Origin: Saccharopolyspora shandongensis | Lineage (GTDB): Bacteria > Actinomycetota > Actinomycetes > Mycobacteriales > Pseudonocardiaceae | Assembly: GCF_900106995.1 (NCBI RefSeq) | Contig: NZ_FNOK01000011.1 | Coordinates: forward strand, 161,977 to 225,976 | Direction: 5' to 3' | Length of the DNA: 64,000 nucleotides | Shown here: one piece after another, positions 12,429 through 20,981 of the stretch | How positions within the stretch are numbered: position 1 is the stretch's first letter | How the letters are laid out: each line of letters opens with the position of its first letter | Translations under genes and position numbers: made by a program | The notes under the pieces: model-generated | The model's input: only the letters and a program-made list of their open reading frames with translations | Told to the model about the DNA's origin: nothing | Database searches by the model: none

Positions 12429-13385
12429 TCAGCGGAGGGTGATCTGGGTGATCTTCCACTTCTCGCCCTGCTTCTCGGCGCTCACCGAGATCTGTGCCGG
12501 GCCGACGTTGCTCTCGCCGGTGTTGGCGCGCATCGCGTGCTGGTCGACGAACAGCAGGAGCTCGGCGCGGTCGCCCTGCAACATCGTCACCGCGCTGCTC
12601 TTCACCGTCGTGGTGACGATCAGCTGCTGCTGCGGAGCCTGCTCCCGGACCACCTTGAACAGCTCGTCGTACTTCTGCACCGCCGAGCCGACCAGCAGAT
12701 CCCGCGCGGCGGTCTCGGTCTTGGCCGTGTCGTTGAAGTCGTAGGAGAACACCTTCTCCACGGCATCGCTGATCTGGCCGTTGACCTCGCTGGTGGCCCC
12801 GGCCGAGACCAGCGCCTGGTTGGCCCCGGCCCCGGAGTAGCGCGCGTCGAACGCCTTGATGCCGAGGAACACCGCCGCCCCGATGAACAGGACCGCGAGG
12901 ATCCAGACCGTCCACACCAGGCCCGTCAGCGACTTCTTGCCGGACGCCGCCGCGCCGGGCTGCGCCCCGGACCACGCCTGCTGCGCGCCGAACGGCGCCG
13001 CGGCTACGCCGCTGGACCCCGCCGGCTCCGCCGCCGCATCGGCCGCTTCGCCGGCCTCTGCGACCGGCTTCGCCTCTACGGCCTCGCTTCGCTCCTCCGA
13101 ACCGGCTTCGCCGCGCCCCGGCGCGCCGACCTCGACGGTCGGCTGCACCGGACCGGCCGCCGTCGCGGCGTCGCCGCGCTCCGGCGCGGCTTCGACGGAT
13201 CCGTTGCCCGGGGCCTCGACCTCCGGCTCCCGCTTCGCGGTCCCGTTGGCAGCCTGCCGCTCTCCCTCGGCGCGCCGGGCTTCCCGGGCCTCCTCCTGGA
13301 GGGCGTCGCCGAGCAGGGTTTCGCGGTTGCGCAGGCCCGCCACCTTGGGACGGCGGGTGGGGGTCTTGCGGCGGTTGCTTGGCAC
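12429..13385 (-). CDS. Mce-associated membrane protein (distal gene of the mce operon)
   Basis: 318 residues. The first ~150 are a Pro/Ala/Glu/Arg-rich cytoplasmic tail. A single membrane helix follows (LTGLVWTVWILAVLFIGAAV), then an outside domain of ~140 residues with the Mas-family features FDARYSGAGANQALVSAG, VEKVFSYDFNDT and GEKWKITQITLR. Mce-associated proteins follow mceF in many actinobacterial mce operons and help assemble or stabilise the lipid importer. Of two close GTG codons I chose 13385, because AGGAG sits 8 bases before it. It lies 37 bases after the preceding Mce-associated gene. Confidence 0.8.
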   Translation of the reverse strand: MPSNRRKTPTRRPKVAGLRNRETLLGDALQEEAREARRAEGERQAANGTAKREPEVEAPGNGSVEAAPERGDAATAAGPVQPTVEVGAPGRGEAGSEERSEAVEAKPVAEAGEAADAAAEPAGSSGVAAAPFGAQQAWSGAQPGAAASGKKSLTGLVWTVWILAVLFIGAAVFLGIKAFDARYSGAGANQALVSAGATSEVNGQISDAVEKVFSYDFNDTAKTETAARDLLVGSAVQKYDELFKVVREQAPQQQLIVTTTVKSSAVTMLQGDRAELLLFVDQHAMRANTGESNVGPAQISVSAEKQGEKWKITQITLR

Positions 13386-13422
13386 TGACTGCACTCCTCG
13401 AATTGCTTGCGAGTGTCGCCGT

Positions 13423-13950
13423 TCAGCCGACCGGCACGGTGCCGAGCCCGCTGAGCTTCCAGGTCTCGCCTTCGCGGGTGAGCTCGGCCTGGTAGCGGTC
13501 CTGCTTGTTGGTCGGCGGCTGGCCATCGATGGTGACCGTCACCTGCACGACGGCGATCATCCGGGCCTTGCCCGCGTTCTCGTCGAGCTCGACGATCCCC
13601 GCGTCGAGCACGCGGGCCGCGGTGCTGCTCTTGGCCTGGGTGATCTGGGTGGCGTAGTTCTGCCGACCCTGCCGGATCTCGTCGCGCAGCGGGCCCGTCG
13701 AGTTGTCCTCCCAGCGCTTCAGGCCGCCGTCCACATCCCGGAAGTCGAGGCTGTTGAAGCTGATGATCGCGCTCGTCCCGTCGCGCAGCGCCGCGTCCCG
13801 CACCTCCGCGCGGGCGACCGAGTCGCCGCTGCCGGCCAGCGCCCAGGTGACGCCGAAGAACAAGCTGGCCACCACGCCGATCGAGAGCAGTGTCAGGCCC
13901 GTGATCAGGGCCAGGACCGGGCGCTTCCGCTCAGCGGTTCCGGTGGTCAT
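13423..13950 (-). CDS. Mce-associated membrane protein
   Basis: 175 residues with one N-terminal membrane helix (VLALITGLTLLSIGVVASLFFGVTWAL) and an outside domain built like the NTF2/SnoaL-fold Mas proteins (RAEVRDAALRDGTSAIISFNSLDFRDVDGGL, QDRYQAELTREGETWKLSGLG). The ATG at 13950 follows GGGAGGAGGCGG, a strong ribosome site that decides the start over upstream codons. It lies 13 bases after mceF and is paired with a second, longer Mce-associated gene. No catalytic motif is seen; a scaffold role in the Mce complex is inferred from family and position. Confidence 0.82.
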   Translation of the reverse strand: MTTGTAERKRPVLALITGLTLLSIGVVASLFFGVTWALAGSGDSVARAEVRDAALRDGTSAIISFNSLDFRDVDGGLKRWEDNSTGPLRDEIRQGRQNYATQITQAKSSTAARVLDAGIVELDENAGKARMIAVVQVTVTIDGQPPTNKQDRYQAELTREGETWKLSGLGTVPVG

Positions 13951-13963
13951 GTCCGCCTCCTCC

Positions 13964-15067
13964 CTACTGTCCCGGTGCATTCTGCGCGCCGCGGACCGAC
14001 GTGTCACTGCCCCGGGGCTCCGCGCAGTGCGCGTTGGGGTTCAGCGGCATCTCGCGGAAGTCGTCGCCGGCGCGGCGCTCGGTCGACTCGTAGCCCTTGG
14101 TGCAGGGCAGCGGGTCGAACACGTTGAGCACCAGGCCGAAGTGCGCGGTGCCGTCGCCGGGCACCACCGTGTTGCTGGCGGTGACGATCGCCGGGTACAG
14201 CGTCATGATCTGCTCGATGCCGTCGACGCGCTTGGCCAGGATCCGCGAGGTGGTCGTCAGGTTCGCCAGCAGCGGGCTCAGCTGCTGGTTCTCCTGTAGG
14301 CCCGCGCTGACCTGGCGGGCCGCCGGCGGGGCGCGCTCGATCACCGCGCGCAGGTCGCCGTCGGAGTTCTTCACCGACTCCGACAGCAGCCGCAGGTCCT
14401 CGCCGAACGACCTGATCGCCGAGCCCTGCTCGTTCTGGGTGGCGAGGACCGTCTTGCCGTCCTCGAGCAACTGCACCGTCTGCGGCAAGTGCTCCTGCCC
14501 GGCGGCGGTGAACTCGCGGCTGGTGTCCAGGATGGTCTGCAAGTGGCCGCCGTTGTCGCGGAACGCCGTGCCGAGCTCGCTGACCACGGTGCGCAGCGAC
14601 TCCTCCGGCACCGAGTTCGCGAACGCGTCCAGGTTCGTCATCAGGCTTTCCGCCGGCAGCGGCGTGGTCGCGGATTCCTGCGCGATCACCGAACCGTTCT
14701 CCAGGAACGGGCCGTCGTCGCGCTTGGGCCGCAGGTCGACGTACTGCTCGCCGACCGCGGACCGGTTGGTCACCACCGCCTGCACGTCGCGCGGGATCCG
14801 CGGCGCGCTGGATTCGATGTCCAGCGGCACCTCCACGCCGGTGCCGGTCAGCTTCAGGTCGCCGACCCGGCCGACCGGCACCCCGCGGTAGGTGACCTCG
14901 GCGTTGTTGAAGACGCCGCCGGTGTCGGCGAGTTGCAGCGTCACCACGTAGCCGCGCGGGCCGAACAGCCGGTCCAGGCCCGCGTAGCGGGCTCCGGCGT
15001 AGCTGACGCCGGCCAGGGCGATCGCGACGAACGCGATGATCTGCAGGCGCACTCGACGGGTGAGCAT
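13964..15067 (-). CDS. mceF: Mce family protein F
   Basis: 367-residue last Mce subunit. It has an N-terminal membrane anchor (VRLQIIAFVAIALAGVSYAGARYA), then the MlaD/MCE domain (YVVTLQLADTGGVFNNAEVTYRGVPVGRVGDLKL ... AVGEQYVDLRPKRDDGPFLENGSVI), then a long helical region that in Mce complexes forms a hydrophobic tube for lipid passage. Its ATG overlaps the mceE stop as ATGA. MCE subunits A-F are thought to form one heterohexamer across the periplasmic space. The substrate here is unknown; sterols or fatty acids are imported by mycobacterial relatives. Confidence 0.9.
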   Translation of the reverse strand: MLTRRVRLQIIAFVAIALAGVSYAGARYAGLDRLFGPRGYVVTLQLADTGGVFNNAEVTYRGVPVGRVGDLKLTGTGVEVPLDIESSAPRIPRDVQAVVTNRSAVGEQYVDLRPKRDDGPFLENGSVIAQESATTPLPAESLMTNLDAFANSVPEESLRTVVSELGTAFRDNGGHLQTILDTSREFTAAGQEHLPQTVQLLEDGKTVLATQNEQGSAIRSFGEDLRLLSESVKNSDGDLRAVIERAPPAARQVSAGLQENQQLSPLLANLTTTSRILAKRVDGIEQIMTLYPAIVTASNTVVPGDGTAHFGLVLNVFDPLPCTKGYESTERRAGDDFREMPLNPNAHCAEPRGSDTSVRGAQNAPGQ

Positions 15068-16470
15068 CAGCGGCCACCTCCCAACAACGAGCCCAGCAGG
15101 CCGCCGGATTCGCGCTCCGGCTCGGCCGGCGGTTGCGCGGGCAGCTCCGGCGGTGCCTGCGGCGTCAGCGGCAGCGGGATGGACTTCAGGGCGTCCGGCA
15201 GCGGGATCAGCGGCTGCCGGCTGCGACCGAGGTTCTCCAGCACGTGGGTGAGGTTCAGGTCCACGTTGGCGTAGAGGTTGGTGAAGTCGCTGTTGCCGAT
15301 GCCGTCGACCGCGTTGTCCGGGAACGGGAACGAGACGAGCACCTCCAGCGACTTCGGCAGGCTCTCGCCCGCCGCGGCCAGCTGGTTCAGGGCCGGGGCG
15401 AGCTGGTTGAGGTTGTGCACCAGGTCGTCGCGGGACTTGTTGACCACGTCCGTGCCGACGCCGGAGAGCTCGTCGAGCGACTGCAGCATGGTGACCAGCT
15501 GGGTGCGCTGCTCGTTGAGCACCCGCAGCCCGGGTTCCAGGTCGCGCAGCGCGGTGTCGATGCTCCCGCGCTGCTCGTTGAGCCGGGCGCTGAGGCGGTT
15601 GATGCTGTCCAGCGCCCGCGTGATGTCGTCGCGCTGCGCGTCCAGCCCGGCGACCAGTTCGTCCAAATTGGACAGCAGGCCGCGGACGTCGGACTCGCGG
15701 CCCTCCAGCGCGGCGTTGAGCTCCTTGGTGATGTTCTGCAGCTGCGCCACGCCACCGCCGTTGAGCAGCATGGACAGCGCGCCGAGCACCTCTTCCACCT
15801 CGGGGTTGCGGCCGGTGCGGTCGAGGCCGATCAGGGCGCCGTCGGCGAGGCGGCCGACGCCGGACTGCCCCTCCGGTGGGCCGGCGAGCTCGACGTACTT
15901 CTCGCCGAGCAGGCTGGACTGCCGCAGCCGGGCGGTCGCGTTGGCCGGGAGCTTGACGTCGCCGTTGACCTGCACGGTCACCTCGGCCTGCCAGGAGTCG
16001 GGGGCCAGGCCGATGGTCGACACCCGGCCGACCGACACGTCGTTGACCCGCACCCCGGCGTTGGGCACCAGGTCCAGCACATCGGCGAAGCGCACCTTGA
16101 CCTCGTAGGGGGAGCTGCCGAGGTCGGCTCCGCCGGGCAGCGGCATGTCGTAGACGCCCTGCGAACCGCACCCGCCGAGCACGACGAGCGCCGCGGTCGC
16201 CACGGCACCGACCTGCAGTCCGCGAGGAAGCGGCGGTCTCGCGCGGAACCACTCCAGAGACTGCTTTTTGCCTTTGTCTTTGAAGCGGCGCAGCCGCTTA
16301 GCCCACCTACGCAACTCGCACCGCCGCGGGTTCTCAGGGGTCTTCTCGCGAGGACAGCCCCGACGTGGTGAATTGGCATTCATGATGTCGGGGATCCCAC
16401 AGCGAGAAGGCCCCTGAGGTTCCGCTGCCCGCACCGCCACGGAAGGTGAGTCTGGAAACAGTCGCTTCAC
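15067..16470 (-). CDS. mceE: Mce family lipoprotein E with a repeat element inside its 5' end
   Basis: 467 residues as read. The GTG at 16470 overlaps the mceD stop as GTGA and is preceded by the near-perfect ribosome site GGAGGTGACC, so this start is well supported. Yet the lipoprotein signal (GLQVGAVATAALVVLGGC) places the lipidated Cys at ~101 instead of the usual 20-35. Residues ~5-70, rich in Arg/Pro/Lys, are encoded by a dispersed palindromic element (16259-16463) found again at 44080-44262. After the signal come the MCE domain (SPYEVKVRFADVLDLVPNAGVRVNDVSVGRV ... LLGEKYVELAGPPEG) and a long helical part ending in a Pro-rich tail. No ATG, GTG or TTG lies between the element and the signal. 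Whether export and lipidation still work is open. Confidence 0.88.
   Translation of the reverse strand: MKRLFPDSPSVAVRAAEPQGPSRCGIPDIMNANSPRRGCPREKTPENPRRCELRRWAKRLRRFKDKGKKQSLEWFRARPPLPRGLQVGAVATAALVVLGGCGSQGVYDMPLPGGADLGSSPYEVKVRFADVLDLVPNAGVRVNDVSVGRVSTIGLAPDSWQAEVTVQVNGDVKLPANATARLRQSSLLGEKYVELAGPPEGQSGVGRLADGALIGLDRTGRNPEVEEVLGALSMLLNGGGVAQLQNITKELNAALEGRESDVRGLLSNLDELVAGLDAQRDDITRALDSINRLSARLNEQRGSIDTALRDLEPGLRVLNEQRTQLVTMLQSLDELSGVGTDVVNKSRDDLVHNLNQLAPALNQLAAAGESLPKSLEVLVSFPFPDNAVDGIGNSDFTNLYANVDLNLTHVLENLGRSRQPLIPLPDALKSIPLPLTPQAPPELPAQPPAEPERESGGLLGSLLGGGR
16259..16463. repeat. Dispersed palindromic element, copy A, inside mceE
   Basis: Closely similar to 44080-44262. Shared blocks in order are GAAGCGGCGCAGCCGC, TAGCCC, CTACGCAAC/CTGCGCAAC, CACCGCCGCGGGT, GCCCCGACGTGGTGAAT, GTCGGG-ATCCCACA, CGAGAAGGC and CTGGAAACAG. 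The middle folds into a long hairpin: outer arms CTCAGGGG-CTTCTCGC with GCGAGAAGG-CCCCTGAG, inner arms CCCCGACGTGGTGAAT with ATTCATGATGTCGGGG. The outermost bases GACTG (left) and CAGTC (right) are complementary, as in a miniature mobile element. Boundaries are approximate to ~10 bases. The reading frame of mceE stays open across it. Confidence 0.8.
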
Positions 16471-17636
16471 CGGTCACCTCCTGGGGACAGGGGAAGCGGC
16501 AATGATGGGAGCTTGCCGTTCTGGATGGCGTTGAGGGTTTCCGCCGGAGTGGGCAGCTTCACCACGCCGTCGAGGATCGGCTGCAGCGACTTGCACGCGT
16601 CGCTGACGTCCTTCGGCAGGTCCGACGGGCTATGCTGCTGCAGCATCTTGCACACCGCCACCACCGGCGGCTGGTTCAGCTCGTTGAAGTTCGCGCGGGT
16701 GTCCAGCGTTCCCGCCGCGCCGTTGTAGGCGTTGTTGAGGTTGCTCAGCGCCAGCGGCGCGTTGTTCAGCGACTCGCTGAGCGCTGCTTTCTGCTCCACC
16801 AGCACGTTCGCCACCGCGTTCAGCTGGTCCACGTTGGACTTCACCAGGCCCCGGTTGTCCCGCACGAAGGACTCGACCTTGCCCAGCGCCACGGCCAGCT
16901 CCGCCAGCGCCGCGCTCATGTCCTCGCGCTCGCCGGCCAGCAACGAGCTGACCTGCTGCATCTGCGTGTTGAACCGGCGCACCTGGTCGTCGTTCTCGGC
17001 CAGCATCGTGGTGAAGCGCTGCACGTTGTCGACGGTGGCGAACAGCTGATCGCTGTTGCCGGACAACGTGGTGCCGACCTCGCCGAGGTTGCGGATGGTC
17101 TCCGACAGCGCCTTCCCGTTGCCATCGAGGTTCGCCGCGCTGGTGTTGAGCAGGTCGGTCAGCGCGCCGTCGGCGTTGGCGCCGTCGGGCCCCAGCGCGG
17201 TCGTGATGTCGTTGAGACTGCGGTAGATCTGGTCCAGCTCCACCGGGGTCGCGGTGCGCTCCTTCGGGATCACCGCGCCGTCGGCCAGCTCCGGCCCGCC
17301 CCGGTAGACGGGGGCGAGCTGCACGTAGCGGTCGCTGACCACGCTCGGCGCGACCGCCACCGCGCCCGCGTCGGCGGGCACCTTCACGTCGCGGTCCACG
17401 CTCATCACGACGCGCACCAGCTGGCCCTGCGGCACGACCTCGTCGACGGTGCCCACCGGAACCCCGAGGATCCGCACGTCACCGCCCGGGTAGATGCCCA
17501 CGGCGGCGTGGAAGTACGCGGTGACCTTCCGCTCGGCGGCGCCGAAGAACAGCCACCACACCCCGACGGTCGCGGCGAGCGCGACCACCACGGCGATCGA
17601 CAGCGTCCTGGTCAGCGACGGGCGTGCGCTGGTCAT
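16467..17636 (-). CDS. mceD: Mce family protein D
   Basis: 389-residue Mce subunit: N-terminal anchor (TLSIAVVVALAATVGVWWLFFG), MCE domain (VTAYFHAAVGIYPGGDVRILGVPVGTVDEVVPQG ... VVSDRYVQLAPVYRGGPELADGAVI), a long helical segment and a Pro/Leu-rich tail. Start ATG 17636 overlaps the mceC stop (ATGA); its own stop overlaps the mceE start (GTGA). The position in the operon matches subunit D of the heterohexameric lipid importer. Confidence 0.9.
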   Translation of the reverse strand: MTSARPSLTRTLSIAVVVALAATVGVWWLFFGAAERKVTAYFHAAVGIYPGGDVRILGVPVGTVDEVVPQGQLVRVVMSVDRDVKVPADAGAVAVAPSVVSDRYVQLAPVYRGGPELADGAVIPKERTATPVELDQIYRSLNDITTALGPDGANADGALTDLLNTSAANLDGNGKALSETIRNLGEVGTTLSGNSDQLFATVDNVQRFTTMLAENDDQVRRFNTQMQQVSSLLAGEREDMSAALAELAVALGKVESFVRDNRGLVKSNVDQLNAVANVLVEQKAALSESLNNAPLALSNLNNAYNGAAGTLDTRANFNELNQPPVVAVCKMLQQHSPSDLPKDVSDACKSLQPILDGVVKLPTPAETLNAIQNGKLPSLPLPLSPGGDR

Positions 17637-18613
17637 GGCTGGCAGCCCTTCTGGTTGATCGGACCGATGGCGGGCGGCAGCAGGCCGCAGATGTAGGTGT
17701 CGAACCAGCGGCCGTTGCCCAGCACGTTGGAGAAGTACCTGGTGAACGGGGCGAACATCGCGAGGCTGCGGTTCAGGTTGTCCTGGTTGCGCTGCAGCAT
17801 CTTGGTGACCCGGTCCAGCTGCTGCAGCGCCGGGCCGATCTGCGCGTTGTTGTCGTCGACCAGCCCGCTGAGCTGCTGGGACAACGTGCGGGTGCCGTCC
17901 AGCAGGCCGCTGATCGAATCCCGCCGCGCCCGGATCTCCTGCAGCAGCAGGTTGCCGTCGGCCAGCAGCTTCTCGAAGTCGGCGTTGCGGTCGGCGATCG
18001 TCTTCGACACCTGCGACGTGTTGTTCAGCAGGTGCTCCAGCTGCTCGTCGCGCGAGGAGATGGTCCGCGACAGCTGCGACAACCCGTCCAGCGCGCCGCT
18101 GACCTCGTCGGGCGTGCCCTTGAACGTGTCCGACATCGTGCGGAAGCTCTCCGCGAGCTGCCCGGTGTCGATCTTGTCCACAGTGGACGATAGGTCGCTG
18201 AACGCCTCGATGACGTCGTAGGGCGACACGGTGCGCTGCAGCGGGATCGGCTCGGACGGCGACAGCTCCTCGCCGCCCTGCGGATCCAGCGCCAGGTACT
18301 TCTGGCCGAGCAGCGTCTTGATCCGGATCGCGGCGGTGGTGTGGTCGCCCAGCCACGCGTCGCCGACCCGGAAGCTGACCAGCACGTGGTCGTCCTCGAT
18401 CTCGACGTCCGAGACGGTGCCGACCTTCACCCCGGCGATGCGCACCTCGCTGTCCGGCCGCAGCCCGGCGGCCTCGGTGAACTGCGCCGTGTAGGTGGTG
18501 CCGCCGATGAACGGCAGGCGCTCGAAGTTCAGCGCGAGCAGGAACATCAGCACCAGCGCGAGGAGGCCGGCGATGCCGATCTTGAGCGGATCGCGCTGGG
18601 AGAATGCGGTCAT
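17633..18613 (-). CDS. mceC: Mce family protein C
   Basis: 326-residue Mce subunit with membrane anchor (IGIAGLLALVLMFLLALNFERLPF), MCE domain (YTAQFTEAAGLRPDSEVRIAGVKVGTVSDVEI ... LLGQKYLALDPQGGEELS) and a helical region with a heptad-like pattern. It ends with a conserved Cys pair (YICGLLPPAIGPINQKGC). Both ends overlap neighbours by ATGA. It is one of six non-identical subunits predicted to build the periplasmic lipid tube. Confidence 0.9.
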   Translation of the reverse strand: MTAFSQRDPLKIGIAGLLALVLMFLLALNFERLPFIGGTTYTAQFTEAAGLRPDSEVRIAGVKVGTVSDVEIEDDHVLVSFRVGDAWLGDHTTAAIRIKTLLGQKYLALDPQGGEELSPSEPIPLQRTVSPYDVIEAFSDLSSTVDKIDTGQLAESFRTMSDTFKGTPDEVSGALDGLSQLSRTISSRDEQLEHLLNNTSQVSKTIADRNADFEKLLADGNLLLQEIRARRDSISGLLDGTRTLSQQLSGLVDDNNAQIGPALQQLDRVTKMLQRNQDNLNRSLAMFAPFTRYFSNVLGNGRWFDTYICGLLPPAIGPINQKGCQP

Positions 18614-19635
18614 CGCTGGCACCTCGGCTGCGTCACCGGCATCAGCGGCAGCGGCAGGTTCAGGTCGCCGATGCCCACCGTGCCACTCATCTTGCACGAG
18701 TAGAAGTTGAACCAGGAGCCGTGGCTGGCGGTCCGGCCGATCGTTTCGAGCTTGCCGGGCATGTTCTGCAGCACCCGCTCGGTCAGCTGCTCGTGGTCGT
18801 TGAGGTTCTTCGACAGCTCGCCGAGGCCCGCGATGTCCTGCTGCAACCCCGGGCGCGCCTCGGTCAGCAGGCCCGCGGTGCTGTTCGTCAGGCCGTCCAT
18901 CGCGGTGATCGCGGAGCCGATCGAATCCCGGTCGGCGGACAGCCCGGACACCACCTGCTGCAGCTGGCCGATGAGCTCGGACAGCTGCTGGTCGCGGGCG
19001 TTGACGGTGTCCAGCACGCCGTTGAGGTTGTCGATGACCTGCCCGATCACCTGGTCGCGGGAGGCGATCGTGGAGGTCAGCGAGGCGGTGTGGGCCAGCA
19101 GGCTCTCCACCGTGCCGCCCTCGCCCTGCAGCACCTGGATGATCTCGTAGGACAGCTTGTTCACGTCCTCCGGCGAGAGCGCCTGGAACAGCGGCTTGAA
19201 CCCGCCCAGCAGCACGGTCAGGTCCAGCGCCGGCTTGGTGCGCTCCAGCGGGATCTCGGCGCCCGGGGCCAGGAATCCACCGGATTCGCCCGCGCCCTGC
19301 TCCAGCGCGATGTACCGCTGGCCCACCAGGTTCCGGTACTTGATGGTGGCGGTCACCGAGCCCGGCAGCCGCCGGTCCGACACGTTGAACCGCACCTCGG
19401 CGAGCCGCCGGTCGACCACCTCGATGCTCTCCACCTGGCCGACCTTGACCCCGGAGATGCGCACCTCGTCGCCCTCGTTGAGGTTGGTGACGTCGGTGAA
19501 CCGCGCCGTGTAGGACTCCGACGCGCGCAGGTCCCGGTTGGCGATGGTCAGCACCAGCAACCCGGTGGCCAGCACGGTGATCAGCACGAAGATCAGGAAC
19601 TTCACCAGTGGCGCGACGATGCTGCGGCCGTTCAC
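18610..19635 (-). CDS. mceB: Mce family protein B
   Basis: 341-residue Mce subunit: anchor (LVKFLIFVLITVLATGLLVLTIANRDL), MCE domain (YTARFTDVTNLNEGDEVRISGVKVGQVESIEV ... LVGQRYIALEQGAGESGGFLAPGAEI), helical region and a C-terminal Cys-containing end (FYSCKMSG ... QPRCQR) similar to that of MceC. GTG start overlaps the mceA stop as GTGA; the stop overlaps the mceC ATG. Part of the same lipid-import complex. Confidence 0.9.
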   Translation of the reverse strand: MNGRSIVAPLVKFLIFVLITVLATGLLVLTIANRDLRASESYTARFTDVTNLNEGDEVRISGVKVGQVESIEVVDRRLAEVRFNVSDRRLPGSVTATIKYRNLVGQRYIALEQGAGESGGFLAPGAEIPLERTKPALDLTVLLGGFKPLFQALSPEDVNKLSYEIIQVLQGEGGTVESLLAHTASLTSTIASRDQVIGQVIDNLNGVLDTVNARDQQLSELIGQLQQVVSGLSADRDSIGSAITAMDGLTNSTAGLLTEARPGLQQDIAGLGELSKNLNDHEQLTERVLQNMPGKLETIGRTASHGSWFNFYSCKMSGTVGIGDLNLPLPLMPVTQPRCQR

Positions 19636-20981
19636 CGGTAGCTCACCTCCGCTCCGCGAAGCACGGGCCCGACCAGCAGCGAGCCCCAGTCCGGCACCTC
19701 ACTCGCCGGGCGGCCCACCGCGGGTGCCAGCAGCACCGCCACCATGTCCCGCTCGGCCGGGGAGTTCACCCAGGTCGCGGACTGCGGCGAGGTGCTGGCG
19801 GGCAGGTAGCCCTGGCCCATCGACGGCGGGTTCAGGCCGCCGTCGGCCGGCCGCGACGCGGGCGGCGGAACCGAGCCGTCCTTGAACGGTCCGTCCGGCG
19901 GGTACTCCGGCACCGGATCCGGCAGCTGCATGAAGTTGTAGCAGCGCGGACCGCGCTTGTCGGCGAACTCCGGCTCGTCCTGGTCCGGCCGGTACTTGCC
20001 GCGGGTCGCGACGACCTCCAGGGTGATGTGCAGGCCCGGCTCGGCGCTCCCCTCGCCCAGCACCTGCCGCATCCGCGGCACGAACTCCGCCATCTCCTGC
20101 AGGAAGCACGGGTACTCGGGCGCGTACTTGGCCAGCACGTCCAGCGTCGGCCGCTGCGCCTCGCCGAGCTGGATGATGTTCTGCCGGTTGTCCCGCAGGA
20201 AGCCGGTCAGGTCACCGGAGCTGGTGGTCAGCTGCGAGGTGAGCGCGGTCAGGTTCTCCCGCTGCGCCACCAGGGTCCGGGCGGTGGTGCTGAAGTTGTC
20301 CAGCGCCTCCAGCACGTCCGGCGCGGCCTGCTCGTAGGTCCGCGCGACGCCGACCAGCTCCTGCAAGTTCTTCTTGAGGTCCGGCACCGACGGGTTGAGC
20401 CCGTCCAGGTAGGTGTTCAGCTGCGACAGCGTCTCGCCCAGCGGCTTGCCGCGCCCCGCCAACGCCTGGTCCAGCGCGTTCAGCGTCACGGCCAGGTCGT
20501 CCGGGTGGACCGCCTGCAGCACCGGCATCGCGTCGGCCAGCACCTGCTCCAGCTCGATGCCCGCGCGGGTGCGGTCCTGCTCGATCACGTCGCCGGAGGC
20601 CAGCGCCTTGGCCGACGCCTGCTGCGGCAGTTCCAGCGACACGTACCGCTCGCCGAAGAGCGTCCGCGGCAGCAGCCGCGCCGACACGTTCGACGGCAGC
20701 TGCTCGGCCCGCTCCGGGTCCAGCGCCAGCCGCAGCTCCGCACCGTCCCCTGTGGACGTCACGCTCACCACCCGGCCGACGACCATGCCGCGCACCTTCA
20801 CGTCCGACTCGGGCAGCAGCTGGTTCCCGGTCGACGGCGCCTTCAGCACGACGTCCACGCTGGACGCGAAGGCCTTCTGGTAGATCGCCACGGTCAGCCC
20901 GATGAACAGCACCATGCTCATCAGCAACGCCAAGCCGAAGGCACGCCGCCGGAGCGTCGTCAACGCGCTTCGCGTACTCAT
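19632..20981 (-). CDS. mceA: Mce family protein A
   Basis: 449-residue first Mce subunit. It has an N-terminal anchor (FGLALLMSMVLFIGLTVAIYQKAF), MCE domain (VDVVLKAPSTGNQLLPESDVKVRGMVVGRVVSV ... LFGERYVSLELPQQASAKALASGDVI), a long helical segment and a ~120-residue Pro-rich C-terminal domain with a Cys pair (YPCFLQEM ... GPRCYNFMQLPDP). The ATG at 20981 overlaps the yrbEB stop (ATGA). It is the subunit encoded directly behind the two permeases, as in other actinobacterial mce operons. Confidence 0.9.
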   Translation of the reverse strand: MSTRSALTTLRRRAFGLALLMSMVLFIGLTVAIYQKAFASSVDVVLKAPSTGNQLLPESDVKVRGMVVGRVVSVTSTGDGAELRLALDPERAEQLPSNVSARLLPRTLFGERYVSLELPQQASAKALASGDVIEQDRTRAGIELEQVLADAMPVLQAVHPDDLAVTLNALDQALAGRGKPLGETLSQLNTYLDGLNPSVPDLKKNLQELVGVARTYEQAAPDVLEALDNFSTTARTLVAQRENLTALTSQLTTSSGDLTGFLRDNRQNIIQLGEAQRPTLDVLAKYAPEYPCFLQEMAEFVPRMRQVLGEGSAEPGLHITLEVVATRGKYRPDQDEPEFADKRGPRCYNFMQLPDPVPEYPPDGPFKDGSVPPPASRPADGGLNPPSMGQGYLPASTSPQSATWVNSPAERDMVAVLLAPAVGRPASEVPDWGSLLVGPVLRGAEVSYR

